Of a DNA stretch of 64,000 bases, positions 53,698 through 63,400 are shown piece by piece (the stretch's first letter is position 1; each line of letters opens with the position of its first letter). A model generated the notes under the pieces. It did no database searches. It saw only the letters and a list, made by a program, of their open reading frames with translations, and had not been told where the DNA came from. The translations under genes were made by a program, and so were the position numbers. Location: positions 1,073,593 through 1,137,592 of the forward strand of contig JBJKZD010000009.1 in the NCBI GenBank assembly GCA_045560765.1. Direction: 5' to 3'. Origin of the DNA: UBA9926 sp913064795 (GTDB lineage Bacteria > Pseudomonadota > Gammaproteobacteria > Pseudomonadales > Azotimanducaceae).

Positions 53698-54259
53698 TCA
53701 GGCTCTGAAAGTGTTGGCCCAACACTACCCGGATGGGATTGTCGTCCCGGTATATCAGGCGGCTTTCGACTGGATGGCAATTCGTCCTCATCCATTAAAC
53801 TATCTTTGTACGGGGGCGATGGGGCAAGGCTCCAGCCATGCGCTGGGACTGGCGCTGGCATGCCCGAAGGAACAGATCGTCGTTCTTGATGGTGATGGCA
53901 GTCTGTTAATGAACCTTGGATCGCTTGTGACCATCGGGCATCAGGGTCCGTGCAACTTTTTGCACATCGTTTGCCAGAACGGCATCTATGAGGTCAACGG
54001 AGAGTTTCCTGTGCCAGGAGGGGCCGAGGTCGACTTCGCAAGCATGGCGCTGGCGGCGGGGTATCGCGAGGCGCACACCTTCTGCGATCTTGATTCGTGG
54101 GCTAGAAGCCTGCCGGATATTCTGGAGAGTTCCGGCCCTATCCTCGTGGATTTGAAACTCGAGGCGGGAAAGCCGTATCCGCGTGACTATCCGGCAATTC
54201 ATAGCGAAGCGGCGCGAGAGCGCTTTAGATCTGCTTTGGCTGTTCGCCAAACCGGATAA
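53681..54259 (+). CDS. ThDP-dependent decarboxylase beta subunit, sulfopyruvate/phosphonopyruvate decarboxylase-like
   Basis: 192 residues, ComE size. The PP-domain ThDP/Mg motif is complete: GDGSLLMN (71-78) to N100 in IVCQNGIYEVNG. It pairs with the upstream alpha subunit, with a 17-bp overlap. ATG 53687 is an alternative start. It ends two bases before the convergent LysR gene. Confidence 0.88.
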   Translation: MTMKRDQALKVLAQHYPDGIVVPVYQAAFDWMAIRPHPLNYLCTGAMGQGSSHALGLALACPKEQIVVLDGDGSLLMNLGSLVTIGHQGPCNFLHIVCQNGIYEVNGEFPVPGGAEVDFASMALAAGYREAHTFCDLDSWARSLPDILESSGPILVDLKLEAGKPYPRDYPAIHSEAARERFRSALAVRQTG

Positions 54260-54261
54260 CT

Positions 54262-55161
54262 TCAGTTAAGTCTAGGACCCCCTCGAATGGTCTTAATCAC
54301 TGTCTCACAGAAAGCGTTAATTAACCGGCTAGACTCACGGTTGCGAAGATAAAGCAGGGCGAGGTCACCATGAAGGGTCGGCTCAAAAGGTCTCACCTCA
54401 ATTCCTGTTTCAAGTTTCAGCCCGGCAAACGATGGGCCGACGATAGACACCCCAATGCCGGTTGCGACCAGCTTGCAAATTGCGTCTGTGGTCCGAGCCT
54501 CGTAGCGAAGGCTTCTTCTGACTTTTGCCTTTGCAAAAAGTCGGTCTACTTTGTGTCGGTAGACGGAGTCACTTTTGTAGGAGATGAACTCTTCATCGGA
54601 GAGATCCGTTGGAGTCACCCTTTTTAGTCTGCGCAATTTGTGCGATTTTGGAAAAATACAAACCGACTGTCCGGCTAGTACGGGTTGAGATACTACGGCA
54701 GGATTCTCCATTGGTAATGTAGAGAGCCCAAGATCACACTGCCCGGACGTCAAATACTCAAAAACCCGTTGGGTTGGCTGTACCTCCAAAGAAACCGCGA
54801 CGAGAGGATATGCCTTATTGAAAGCCTTGAGTATCGGCCCGATAAACATCGTCACCACACTTGGGATTGTCACGATACGCAGGCTTCCTTCCTTATGATC
54901 GCGAATGTTAATTGCGGACTGATTTAATTGATCCAACCCTAGATGGCTAGTTTCAACCTCCTCAAAAAACATCCGCCCCTCGATGGTAGGGGTAATCTGG
55001 CGTCCCTGCCGCGAGAACAACTCAAACCCCAAAACACGTTCGAGGTCCTTCACAAGTCTCGAGATTGCAGGTTGGGATACATCGAGCATTTCAGCTGCTC
55101 CTGTGATGGTGCCTGTCATCATCACTGCGCGAAACGCATCGACTTGCCGGAGAGTAATCAA
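54262..55161 (-). CDS. LysR-family transcriptional regulator
   Basis: 299 residues. The N-terminal winged helix reads LRQVDAFRAVMMTGTITGAAEMLDVSQPAISRLV, shown here by its parts; the remainder is a LysR effector-binding domain. It is divergent from the hydroxyacid dehydrogenase at 55274 and next to the oxygenase operon, so it probably controls one or both in response to the substrate. Confidence 0.93.
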   Translation of the reverse strand: MITLRQVDAFRAVMMTGTITGAAEMLDVSQPAISRLVKDLERVLGFELFSRQGRQITPTIEGRMFFEEVETSHLGLDQLNQSAINIRDHKEGSLRIVTIPSVVTMFIGPILKAFNKAYPLVAVSLEVQPTQRVFEYLTSGQCDLGLSTLPMENPAVVSQPVLAGQSVCIFPKSHKLRRLKRVTPTDLSDEEFISYKSDSVYRHKVDRLFAKAKVRRSLRYEARTTDAICKLVATGIGVSIVGPSFAGLKLETGIEVRPFEPTLHGDLALLYLRNRESSRLINAFCETVIKTIRGGPRLN

Positions 55162-55273
55162 AGAGGCCTCTATGGATAGCAGGATTAAATCATCAATGCG
55201 GTGCTACATTATCATTAGTCACCGAAATGGAGTTACCCACAAACCTTGATCAGAAGCAAGCGCGGAACAGCAC

Positions 55274-56281
55274 ATGAAGCCAAATAGAGAGTGGATTATT
55301 GGGGTGACTCATCTGATCAAGCCGCCATTTGATCCAGAAAAAAAGGCGTTTAGAGATAACGTGCGCTTCATTCATTTTCCTGATAGCGACGAGCGCGAAT
55401 TTTCCAAGGATTCCCTGTCTGAGGTAGATGGCTTACTGGTTTGGACGCCCTCGATCGGAGTTCAAACGATTCGCCATCTAGCGAAATGCCAGATCATCGT
55501 TCGTTACGGGGTCGGTTACGACAAGATTGATCTTTCCACGCTCGACAACGCTGGCATCGCATTCTCAAATAATCCCGAATACGGCCCTGAAGATGTCGCT
55601 GATACCGCGATCGGACTGATTCTCGCCCTCCAGCGTGGGCTCATTCAACATGACGAACGGGCTAGAACCTACGGTTCTACGTGGCAGGAGAATCATATCG
55701 TGCCGATGCTGCATTCACCTAAAGCAACGGTTGGGATCGTGGGTCTGGGGCGGATTGGGACAAGCGTCGCGCGCCGACTTTCGCCCTTTGGGTATAAAAC
55801 GCTGGCGTATGATCCGTATGTCAGCAACGGCATGTTCAGGGCGCTTCAGGTTGAGCGGGCGACTTCCTTGCAGGAATTAGTCGACGAGGCTGACGTACTG
55901 ACTCTGCATTGCCCTTTAACCGCAGAAACCGAGTCCATGATCAATGCTGAACTTCTTAGAGCAGCTAAGCGAGGACTCTTGTTGGTGAATACTGCTCGAG
56001 GCAGATTAATTGATAGCTTGGATACCCTGGAAGAGGGTCTTGTTTCAGGCAGAATCGGCGGAGTAGGTCTAGATGTTCTGCCAGAGGAACCGCCAGGCTC
56101 TCACCACCTGATAAACGCCTGGCGCAGACGAGAAGAGTGGACCCTCGGGCGCATTATCATTACACCGCATAATGCTTTCTTTTCAGATTACTCGATGAAC
56201 GAGTGCCGTTTTGCGGCCGCCGAGACGGCACGATTATTCCTCGAGGAAAACATTCACCGAAACCAAATCCCTTCAAGGTAA
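55274..56281 (+). CDS. D-isomer-specific 2-hydroxyacid dehydrogenase (CtBP-like), paralogue of 35714
   Basis: 335 residues. VGIVGLGRIGTSVARR binds NAD; catalytic Arg in NTARGRLIDSLD, Glu in LDVLPEEPPG, His in ITPHNAFFSDYS. Same length and C-terminal style as the gene at 35714. Divergent from the LysR gene, with the promoter area 55162-55273 between them. It may reduce the 2-oxoacid made by the transaminase or feed a hydroxyacid into it. Confidence 0.92.
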   Translation: MKPNREWIIGVTHLIKPPFDPEKKAFRDNVRFIHFPDSDEREFSKDSLSEVDGLLVWTPSIGVQTIRHLAKCQIIVRYGVGYDKIDLSTLDNAGIAFSNNPEYGPEDVADTAIGLILALQRGLIQHDERARTYGSTWQENHIVPMLHSPKATVGIVGLGRIGTSVARRLSPFGYKTLAYDPYVSNGMFRALQVERATSLQELVDEADVLTLHCPLTAETESMINAELLRAAKRGLLLVNTARGRLIDSLDTLEEGLVSGRIGGVGLDVLPEEPPGSHHLINAWRRREEWTLGRIIITPHNAFFSDYSMNECRFAAAETARLFLEENIHRNQIPSR

Positions 56282-56324
56282 TTTTTTGTGTGAGTCGCCA
56301 GGGCTGGTTCGCGGACATTCCGAA

Positions 56325-57533
56325 TCATGCGTTGGTTGCCAGCGCTTCCACGCAATCGGTCGCCAAACTCCGTGGTTGCTCAAATATCCCCCCGCCTAGA
56401 CGCCCGACTTCGCCCGCATTATCGAGTATTCCCAGGCTGACTAATGGTTGCCGATTGGACGCCAGCCACGCCCGCGCGGTCAGGCCTACACGGAGCCCTA
56501 GTTCTGCAAAAGCCGGATGAGGAGACGAAGTCAGCAGAGCACCCGTGCTGAGACCATCTCGGGGTAGGAAATGACCTAGGTTTTTTTGTTGCGCACTAGA
56601 GAAAGACATCGCCATCGCGCCAAATCCCAAGATATCTACTATCGCACTGTCGCCGATGGCCCCAAGTGCCCGGGACTGTGGCAGATCCACTTCAAAGGCG
56701 CCGTGAGGGGGAGAGGCTGGGGCTGTAAACCATTGGCCCGGCAACCCCGCAACCTGAATACCGGTCTCGCGCCCGTTAGCCGCCGCCGTGATGATCAAAC
56801 TGCTTTCAGGAGTTCCCCTAGCGCCGAGCAAGATGGCTTTAGAAGCAGCCATCCAAAGGTTCAAAAAGAAACTTGGGCTGTCTTCGATGAAGGAAAGGTA
56901 CTTTTCTGCTGCAGGCCGAACCCGTAGTCGGGGTCTGATCTTTTCGAGGAGAAGTCTAGTACCCGCTGGTGTTCTGCCGTGACAGTCATCACCCTCATGC
57001 AGGGAGTCTGCCGCAATATCGAGAAGAGTGATGCCGTCATCACAAACCTGACTGAGTACAGGGCCAAGAGAGTCATGAAGCCATGTCAGGTGCTCAAGCG
57101 CCGCTTTAGAGCATGTTCCCAGCCGTGGGGCAGGTCCGTTGCCTCCGTTTATCGGGGAAAATGATTTCACGTTCCCATCGGAGTCGTCCTCGATGCAGTG
57201 CAGCAGCATTTTAGAAGAGACCACGGCCGCCAGGGGTGTGACGACATCATAGTCTTGTGCAGGCTCCAAGGTGATGGCTCCAGAGAAAATAAGGTGCTCG
57301 GCTTCGTCAAAGTCTTGTGCTGCGCCATTGAAAACTAGGGCAACCTTTGCGGAGTTCAAAACAGGTCTAACGATCTCAGTGGGATCGGAAAAAGCTGGTC
57401 CCGCATGCAGCAGCGTGGTGTCAGCAAGGTTAACGGCATTGCCCGCAGTTTGCATTTCTCTCCAGAGAGGATTTACACGCAAAACCCGTGAGATCGACTG
57501 CGTGTCGGCTGCGTGAGAAAGTGTGACCATCAT
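56325..57533 (-). CDS. DUF1116 family protein (AllG/YlbE-like)
   Basis: 402 residues. DUF1116 pattern: LHAGPAFSDPTEIVRP, VTPLAAVVSSKML, the core SLHEGDDCHGRTPAGTRLL (family GDE.HNR), NGRETGIQVAGLPGQWFTAP and GDSAIVDILGFGAM. In E. coli the family member AllG (YlbE) is one of three proteins of oxamate transcarbamylase, with AllF and AllH. Here neither partner is present; the two upstream genes may take their place. Third gene of a minus-strand operon, six bases after the previous gene. Confidence 0.8.
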   Translation of the reverse strand: MMVTLSHAADTQSISRVLRVNPLWREMQTAGNAVNLADTTLLHAGPAFSDPTEIVRPVLNSAKVALVFNGAAQDFDEAEHLIFSGAITLEPAQDYDVVTPLAAVVSSKMLLHCIEDDSDGNVKSFSPINGGNGPAPRLGTCSKAALEHLTWLHDSLGPVLSQVCDDGITLLDIAADSLHEGDDCHGRTPAGTRLLLEKIRPRLRVRPAAEKYLSFIEDSPSFFLNLWMAASKAILLGARGTPESSLIITAAANGRETGIQVAGLPGQWFTAPASPPHGAFEVDLPQSRALGAIGDSAIVDILGFGAMAMSFSSAQQKNLGHFLPRDGLSTGALLTSSPHPAFAELGLRVGLTARAWLASNRQPLVSLGILDNAGEVGRLGGGIFEQPRSLATDCVEALATNA

Positions 57534-57539
57534 GATTGC

Positions 57540-58157
57540 CTAGGCCGGGCGTATCCAGGTCTCAGAGAAATACAGAAAAGCCGTGGTCGTCTTGATTCCC
57601 GCCTGGACTCGTTCCACGGGGGAACCCGGCAATCGTCGTCCATTTATGTGAATTGATGGATTGGTGGACTCGATTAAGAGTGTATAGAGTTCGTTTTCTT
57701 TTCCCCCGGTAAGCTCTGGGGGGAGTTCGAGCGCAGTCGGTTTTCCCAACCCGTCCCATACAAGTTCGATATCCAGAGAGTCGGCCTTGATGATTTCAGA
57801 GTAACGGACCCGCGGGTCGCCCTCTGACCGGCACTCTTCTATTGGGATGAGAGACAGAGATTCGCAGGAGGGCAGAGCAGCAAAGGCAGGCAGTCTCAGA
57901 ATGAAGGTTTCCAGAAGATATTCCGCGAGGTCCTGGTTATCGTGAAGGAGGAGGTTACAGCCCTCCGGAAACGCCCGTTTTTCCTCGGGTGAATCTAACA
58001 GTAGTAGCACAGTGCCTCTTCCTGCGGGAGACACATAAATACGGAAAAAGAGCGCGATTGCAGAAAAGGGGCCGTCGGGGTTTTCCTTCAGCAAAATCCC
58101 TGGGTTTTCGCCAGTCCAGACGACCTGGCCAGGGTGAATCGGTGATGAAAGAGGCAT
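57540..58157 (-). CDS. Unrecognised protein, paralogue A in the DUF1116 operon
   Basis: 205 residues, not recognised. It starts PIHPGQVVWTGENPGILLKENPDGPFSAIALFFRIYVSP, parallel to the upstream gene (NPGQVEWAGDNPGIYLRESPDGPW), and both end with ETWIRP or ETWVLP. So the two are tandem duplicates that have diverged. No signal, membrane helix or cysteine motif. The DUF1116 gene follows six bases later. A subunit role with DUF1116 is inferred from context. Confidence 0.8.
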   Translation of the reverse strand: MPLSSPIHPGQVVWTGENPGILLKENPDGPFSAIALFFRIYVSPAGRGTVLLLLDSPEEKRAFPEGCNLLLHDNQDLAEYLLETFILRLPAFAALPSCESLSLIPIEECRSEGDPRVRYSEIIKADSLDIELVWDGLGKPTALELPPELTGGKENELYTLLIESTNPSIHINGRRLPGSPVERVQAGIKTTTAFLYFSETWIRPA

Positions 58158-58163
58158 AAGGGT

Positions 58164-58802
58164 TCAGGGTTGTGTTTCAGGGGGTAAGACCCATGTTTCG
58201 GAAACTGCCATAAAAGCGGTGCTCATTTCTCGCCCAAAGAAGACTCGCTCGCAGACGCGTCCGGATAGCGACTCTCCGTTAAGGGAAATCGATGCATTGC
58301 GCGCCTCCAGAAACACACTGTACATGTCATGGAGGCCGGTAGCGCAATCCTTTGGAGCAACCTCGACCGCAAAAGGTTCGCCCAGTTCAGCCCAGTGCAT
58401 TTGGGCTTCACAACTCGCCGCACTCATTGTTTCGGTCCAGGAATTTTTCATATCGCCTTCGGACGAATGGGATTCGGCCTCCAGCCAGGTCATGGCCTCT
58501 AAGGCGGGTTGGCTACGAAACGAGGGAAATCGAGACACAAAGTTCTGGACAAGATATTGCGTTAGTTCGGAATTCGTCGTGATGCACAGGTTTCTGGCAT
58601 TGGGGAAACCTTGAGTTTTTTGAGGATCACCAAGGATAATCATGGCTGATCCTTGACCGTGCGCCGAGAATAGAACGCGGAAGAATATGCCGAGCCCTGT
58701 CCAGGGGCCGTCTGGTGATTCTCTGAGATAGATGCCGGGGTTATCCCCAGCCCACTCAACTTGCCCAGGATTTACGGCTATTCTTGTTTCGACATCAGTC
58801 AT
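58164..58802 (-). CDS. Unrecognised protein, paralogue B in the DUF1116 operon
   Basis: 212 residues from ATG 58802; the longer frame to 58976 overlaps the divergent soxB start and lacks similarity to the paralogue, so I reject it. The product aligns along its length with the gene at 57540 (GQVxWxGxNPGI...SPDGPW; SEGD; W.ELGEPFAVE; NASISLNG; SETW). Probably cytoplasmic and beta-rich. First gene of the three-gene operon; AT-rich promoter area shared with soxB at 58803-58945. Confidence 0.78.
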   Translation of the reverse strand: MTDVETRIAVNPGQVEWAGDNPGIYLRESPDGPWTGLGIFFRVLFSAHGQGSAMIILGDPQKTQGFPNARNLCITTNSELTQYLVQNFVSRFPSFRSQPALEAMTWLEAESHSSEGDMKNSWTETMSAASCEAQMHWAELGEPFAVEVAPKDCATGLHDMYSVFLEARNASISLNGESLSGRVCERVFFGREMSTAFMAVSETWVLPPETQP

Positions 58803-58945
58803 TTGTTTCGTTATTTTATATAATGTGTGAGTATATGATTGCCCGCAAGACTCTAACAAAATTATATGGCGTTGAATATAAAAGTCGCGCCCGTCGTTCG
58901 GATTTGCGTTAATTTCCCCTCCTTCCAGAATGGAATAGGCCTCCC

Positions 58946-60193
58946 TTGAAACGTTTTTCAATTTTTTCAATTGCAAGAAACGCTCTGACGGGTCACCGTC
59001 ATTGGGAAAAAATGTGGCGAAGCCCGGATCCCAAGCGTGAGTATGATGTCGTGATTATTGGGGGCGGAGGGCATGGTCTCGGTGCAGCTTATTTTTTGGC
59101 GAAAGAGCACGGCATCACCAACGTGGCCGTTTTGGAGAAGGGCTGGCTAGGTGGGGGTAACACGGGTCGGAACACCATGACAGTTCGCTCGAATTTTCTT
59201 AGAGAAGACAGTGTTCCGTTTCATGAAATGTCGCTCGATCTATACCATCAGTTAAGTCGGGACTTGAATTACAACCTGATGGTGAGTCAGCGGGGAATGA
59301 TCACTTTCATCCAAAGTTCCGCCGCTAATCGAATAGCGCTTCAGATGGCCAATACGATGCATATTTATGGGGCGGAGTACCGGATGTTGACGCTCAACGA
59401 AGTGAAACAAAAGATCCCAATCTTTGATCCCTCGCCAAATATGCGGCTCCCTGTGCGCGGCGGGGTTTATCAGCCGCGTGCGTCGATGGTGAGGCATGAC
59501 GCTGTGGCGTGGGGATTTGCCCGTGCCGCTGATGCTCGAGGCGTAGATATTATCCAGAACTGTGAGGTTACTGGAATACAGCAGGAGAAAGGCGCGGTGA
59601 CTGGTGTCGAAACGACCCGGGGACTGATCAAAGCAAAAAAAGTCGGTATGGCCGTCGCCGGCCACGGCAGCGTTGTCGCCTCAATGGTGGGTCAACGCCT
59701 CCCAATCACAACCCAGCCATTGCAAGCCTGGGTATCGGAACCCGTGAAGCCTGTGCTGAATGAGATCGTCGTCATCAGGAGTTACTACGGCACCTATCTG
59801 ATGCAGTCGGACAAAGGAGAGATAGTAGTCGGGCAGGGAGCTGATCCTTATCCTTCCTACGCCCAGCGAGGGACGTTTCCGATTATTGAAGATGCGACGA
59901 CGTCGATGTTGGAAGTTTTCCCCAGTTTCGGCCGGTTGAAGTTGTTGCGTCATTGGGCTGGCATGCTGGATATCCCTTACGACGGTAGCCCCATTATCTC
60001 GAAGACGAACACCTGCGGGTTTTATATTGACGTAGCAGGTTCTGGCGGATTCAAGACGACGCCTGCAGCGGCAAACACATTCGCCCACCTGATTGCAAAA
60101 GACACGCCGCATCCGCTTGCTGAAAAACTCGGTCTGGAGCGTTTTTCTTCCGGACGTCTGATTCAGGAGGGCGGCGTGTCCGCTAACCGTTGA
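58946..60193 (+). CDS. soxB: Sarcosine oxidase beta subunit-like FAD oxidoreductase
   Basis: 415 residues from TTG 58946, which gives the classic SoxB start FSIFSIARNALTGHRHWEKMW. The FAD motif is VVIIGGGGHGLGAAYFLA (about 36-53) followed by LEKGWLGGGNTGRNT. In tetrameric sarcosine oxidase the beta subunit oxidises the N-methyl amine with FAD, with FMN at the alpha interface. Gene order soxBDAG is complete. The substrate may differ from sarcosine in this cluster. AATAGG before the start is a weak ribosome site. Confidence 0.92.
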   Translation: MKRFSIFSIARNALTGHRHWEKMWRSPDPKREYDVVIIGGGGHGLGAAYFLAKEHGITNVAVLEKGWLGGGNTGRNTMTVRSNFLREDSVPFHEMSLDLYHQLSRDLNYNLMVSQRGMITFIQSSAANRIALQMANTMHIYGAEYRMLTLNEVKQKIPIFDPSPNMRLPVRGGVYQPRASMVRHDAVAWGFARAADARGVDIIQNCEVTGIQQEKGAVTGVETTRGLIKAKKVGMAVAGHGSVVASMVGQRLPITTQPLQAWVSEPVKPVLNEIVVIRSYYGTYLMQSDKGEIVVGQGADPYPSYAQRGTFPIIEDATTSMLEVFPSFGRLKLLRHWAGMLDIPYDGSPIISKTNTCGFYIDVAGSGGFKTTPAAANTFAHLIAKDTPHPLAEKLGLERFSSGRLIQEGGVSANR

Positions 60194-60206
60194 TGGGGAT
60201 TGTGTA

Positions 60207-60467
60207 ATGTTGGAAATTCCCTGTCCTTGGTGTGGACCAAGAAACGAAACCGAGTTTGTCTGCGCGGGCGAGGCAGATCGCAAGAGACCCGCTAATCCTG
60301 AAGCCGAGACGGAAGAGGCTTGGGCCGATTATCTTTTCAACACGACAAATCCCAAAGGCGTCGTTCGGGAGTGGTGGTGGCATGTCAGCGGATGCACGCG
60401 TTGGTTTCAGATTGATCGTGACACAGTCACACATGAGATTACTCCCGTCAAGGATCCATCAAAATGA
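60207..60467 (+). CDS. soxD: Sarcosine oxidase delta subunit
   Basis: 86 residues. Zinc ligands in LEIPCPWCGPR (C6, C9) and WWWHVSGCTRWF (H59, C63) are as in SoxD. It is the small zinc-binding subunit of the heterotetramer. The start ATG 60207 follows soxB by 13 bp and the end overlaps soxA by four bases. Confidence 0.94.
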   Translation: MLEIPCPWCGPRNETEFVCAGEADRKRPANPEAETEEAWADYLFNTTNPKGVVREWWWHVSGCTRWFQIDRDTVTHEITPVKDPSK

Positions 60468-63400
60468 CGCGATTGGCGAATGGCGGAGTGATTGATCGGC
60501 AACGTCCCTTGCGTTTCACGTTCAACGGGAAACGCTATCAGGGCTATGAGGGAGATACTCTGGCCTCTGCGCTTGTGGCCAATGATGTTCTGATCGTCGG
60601 GCGGAGTTTCAAGTATCACCGGCCCCGCGGCCTTCTCACGTGTGGGCCGGAAGAACCCAACGCGCTTGTGCAGTTGGTGAGTGATGGGGATCAACCGAAT
60701 CTTAGAGCAACGGAGATTCCCTTGAGGGAGGACCTTGAGGCAAGAAGTGTCAACTGCTGGCCGAGCGCAAAATTCGATCTTCGCGCAATAAACAGTGTCC
60801 TGGCCCCCCTGTTCCCTGCGGGGTTCTATTACAAAACTTTTATGGCGGGGCGGTGGGACTTCTATAGCCGATTCATCCGCCAGGCGGCCGGGCTGGGCCA
60901 CTCTCCGAAAGAGCGAGACCAGGGTCGCTATGAACGGGTAAACCACCACGCCGATGTGCTGATTGTGGGGGCGGGGCCCTCAGGGATCCAGGCCGCGAGA
61001 GTTTCAGCAGAAACGGGGCACGATGTCATGGTGCTTGATATGCAGGAGTCACCTGGCGGCCACTTGCTGTTTCATCCCCGGCAGATTGATGGCCGGGCAG
61101 CATCCGACTGGGTGTCACGGGAGGTTGGCGAACTACAGGCTCGTGAGAACGTGACCTGGTTGCAAAGCACCACCGCGACAGGTTACTACGATCACAACAT
61201 GGTCATCGCAGTACAGCACGAGCCGGCGGAATCATGGTTGAAAGAACGTTTGTGGCATATCCGTGCCAGCAAAGTAGTCATTGCCACCGGCGCTGTAGAG
61301 CGGCCGTTGATTTTTCCGGGCAATGATCGTCCCGGGGTAATGCTGGCTGACGCGGCAGTCCGATATATTCGGCGGTTTGCAGCGGTCCCAGGCAAAAGGG
61401 TGCTGATCTACACTAATAATTCTACGCCGTATGCGCACCTGGAAACATTTAAGACGGCCGGCATAGAGATTCAGAGCATTCTCGATCTGCGAAAAAGTCC
61501 GAGCGAGGCAGAGCTTAGCCTTGCCAGAAACTCAGAGGTTCCCGTGATAGTCGACGCGAGGATTACGGGAGTTCAGGGGCGCTCCGGGGTAAAGGGTGTG
61601 ACCTATCAGAATGGAGCAGGCTCAAAAACCGTCCGTTGTGACTTTGTTTGTCATTCGGGGGGCTGGAACCCGCTAATTCATCTTTATTCTCACGCGGGCG
61701 GGCGCTCACGTTTTGAGCAGACCTCCGCTGCCTTTGTCCCTGGCGAACGAGCGCAGGGGGCATATCCAATCGGCGGCGCCAACGGAACGTTCTCATTGGC
61801 TGAGGGATTGAAGGAAGCCACCGATGTTGCGAATACATTGTTTTGTGAAAGCGTAGGCAATTCGGCCTGGAGTACGCCGGCTACGCCGGCGACGGAGGAT
61901 GAGGTTGCCTACCGGATCGATCAGATCTGGCCGGAAAAAGGCCTCAAGGGCAAGGCATTCGTTGACTTTCAGAACGACGTGACTACCGCGGACATTGCAC
62001 TTGCGGTGCGGGAGAACTTTCAATCGATAGAACATGTGAAACGCTATACGACTGCGGGGATGGCGGTGGATCAGGGAAAAATTGGTAATGCCAACGTTAT
62101 TGGTCTTGTTTCTAGGGAGTTGGGGGAGGAGCAGTCATCGGTAGGGACTACTACCTTTCGACCGCCATTTGCCCCGGTGAGTTTCGGCGCCATAGGCGGC
62201 AGTGAGCGTGGGCCGCTGATTATTCCGGCGAGAACCACGCCTATGACGGCATGGAATATTGAAAACGGAGCCGCCATGGATGAGGCGGGCGCCAACTTTC
62301 GAAGGCCGTTCTTCTTTCCCCGGCCGGGGGAGGTGATGGAGGACGCCGTTGCCCGGGAAGCGGGAGCGGTGCGAACTTCATGCGGGATTTACGATGGCTC
62401 CCCACTTGGGACCTTCGAACTGCAAGGACCGGATACGGGAGAACTCCTGAATCGGCTGTACACCAATCGTTTTGACAATCTTCCTGTGGGTCGTGGCCGC
62501 TTTGGTCTCATGCTGCGCGAAGACGGACGCCTGTTTGACGATGGTGTCACTTTTCGTGTCGACCAGAACCGTTATCTGATGTCTTGTGGAACGGGTGCCG
62601 CGGGACCGGTATACGCGCATATTGATCGTCTCCTTCAAACCGAATGGACCGATCTCAACGTGTATCTCGTCAATGTCTCTGCAGCGTGGGCTACGATGTG
62701 TGTGTGCGGACCTTTGGCGCGCGTGGTGTTGGGCAAGCTTGAGAGCGACATCGCGCTTGATCCAACCTTTCAGTTTCTTGATTTTCGTGATGGAGCGCTT
62801 GAAGGAATAAACGTCCGCGTGGCACGCGTGAGTTATACGGGAGAACTCAGTTTTGAGGTTAACGTTGCAAGACGTTCTGCGCTGAAACTCTGGAAGATTC
62901 TGATGGAGGCGGGCAAAGAGTTCGACATAACGCCTGTGGGCTCGGAAACAAGCGGAGTGTTGCGCATCGAAAAAGGATTTATCTCTCCCGGACATGAAGG
63001 CGACAACATCACGAATCCCTTTGATGCCGGCATGGGCTGGATCGTGGACATGACCAAATCTGACTTTATCGGCAAACGCAGCCTGCTGCGAGATATCAAG
63101 TTGGGCGGAGAGCGCCAACACGTTGTGGGCCTGCTTCCGGATGATGAACGGGCTCCAGTGGCCGATGGGTCAGCGCTGCTTCCGGCGCAGGAGAGCAATT
63201 CCCGCTCGGGATTTCAAGGCCACGTAACTGCAGCCTGTTTCAGTCCGACACTCAAAAGGACGATCGCTCTGGCTCTATTGAAGGATGGACAGAACCGTCA
63301 TGGGGAAAAGGTTGTGATATCGGGCCTGGAAAACAGTTGCGTTGCAACCGTTACTGAGCCCGCGTTCTATGACCCGAAGGGTGAGAGGATGCGCGCATGA
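60464..63400 (+). CDS. soxA: Sarcosine oxidase alpha subunit
   Basis: 978 residues. An N-terminal ferredoxin-like fold (FNGKRYQGYEGDTLASAL, SFKYHRPRGLLTCG), a NAD-binding oxidoreductase domain with DVLIVGAGPSGIQAARV (164-180), and a C-terminal GcvT-like tetrahydrofolate domain (TGELSFEVNV, GSETSGVLRIEKGF). The last domain takes the methyl-derived carbon as 5,10-methylene-THF. Overlaps soxD and soxG by four bases each. Confidence 0.95.
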   Translation: MTRLANGGVIDRQRPLRFTFNGKRYQGYEGDTLASALVANDVLIVGRSFKYHRPRGLLTCGPEEPNALVQLVSDGDQPNLRATEIPLREDLEARSVNCWPSAKFDLRAINSVLAPLFPAGFYYKTFMAGRWDFYSRFIRQAAGLGHSPKERDQGRYERVNHHADVLIVGAGPSGIQAARVSAETGHDVMVLDMQESPGGHLLFHPRQIDGRAASDWVSREVGELQARENVTWLQSTTATGYYDHNMVIAVQHEPAESWLKERLWHIRASKVVIATGAVERPLIFPGNDRPGVMLADAAVRYIRRFAAVPGKRVLIYTNNSTPYAHLETFKTAGIEIQSILDLRKSPSEAELSLARNSEVPVIVDARITGVQGRSGVKGVTYQNGAGSKTVRCDFVCHSGGWNPLIHLYSHAGGRSRFEQTSAAFVPGERAQGAYPIGGANGTFSLAEGLKEATDVANTLFCESVGNSAWSTPATPATEDEVAYRIDQIWPEKGLKGKAFVDFQNDVTTADIALAVRENFQSIEHVKRYTTAGMAVDQGKIGNANVIGLVSRELGEEQSSVGTTTFRPPFAPVSFGAIGGSERGPLIIPARTTPMTAWNIENGAAMDEAGANFRRPFFFPRPGEVMEDAVAREAGAVRTSCGIYDGSPLGTFELQGPDTGELLNRLYTNRFDNLPVGRGRFGLMLREDGRLFDDGVTFRVDQNRYLMSCGTGAAGPVYAHIDRLLQTEWTDLNVYLVNVSAAWATMCVCGPLARVVLGKLESDIALDPTFQFLDFRDGALEGINVRVARVSYTGELSFEVNVARRSALKLWKILMEAGKEFDITPVGSETSGVLRIEKGFISPGHEGDNITNPFDAGMGWIVDMTKSDFIGKRSLLRDIKLGGERQHVVGLLPDDERAPVADGSALLPAQESNSRSGFQGHVTAACFSPTLKRTIALALLKDGQNRHGEKVVISGLENSCVATVTEPAFYDPKGERMRA

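Noticed and set aside
58803..58976. N-terminal extension of the paralogue B gene
   Set aside because: It overlaps the soxB start and has no counterpart in paralogue A; ATG 58802 gives matching N-termini.
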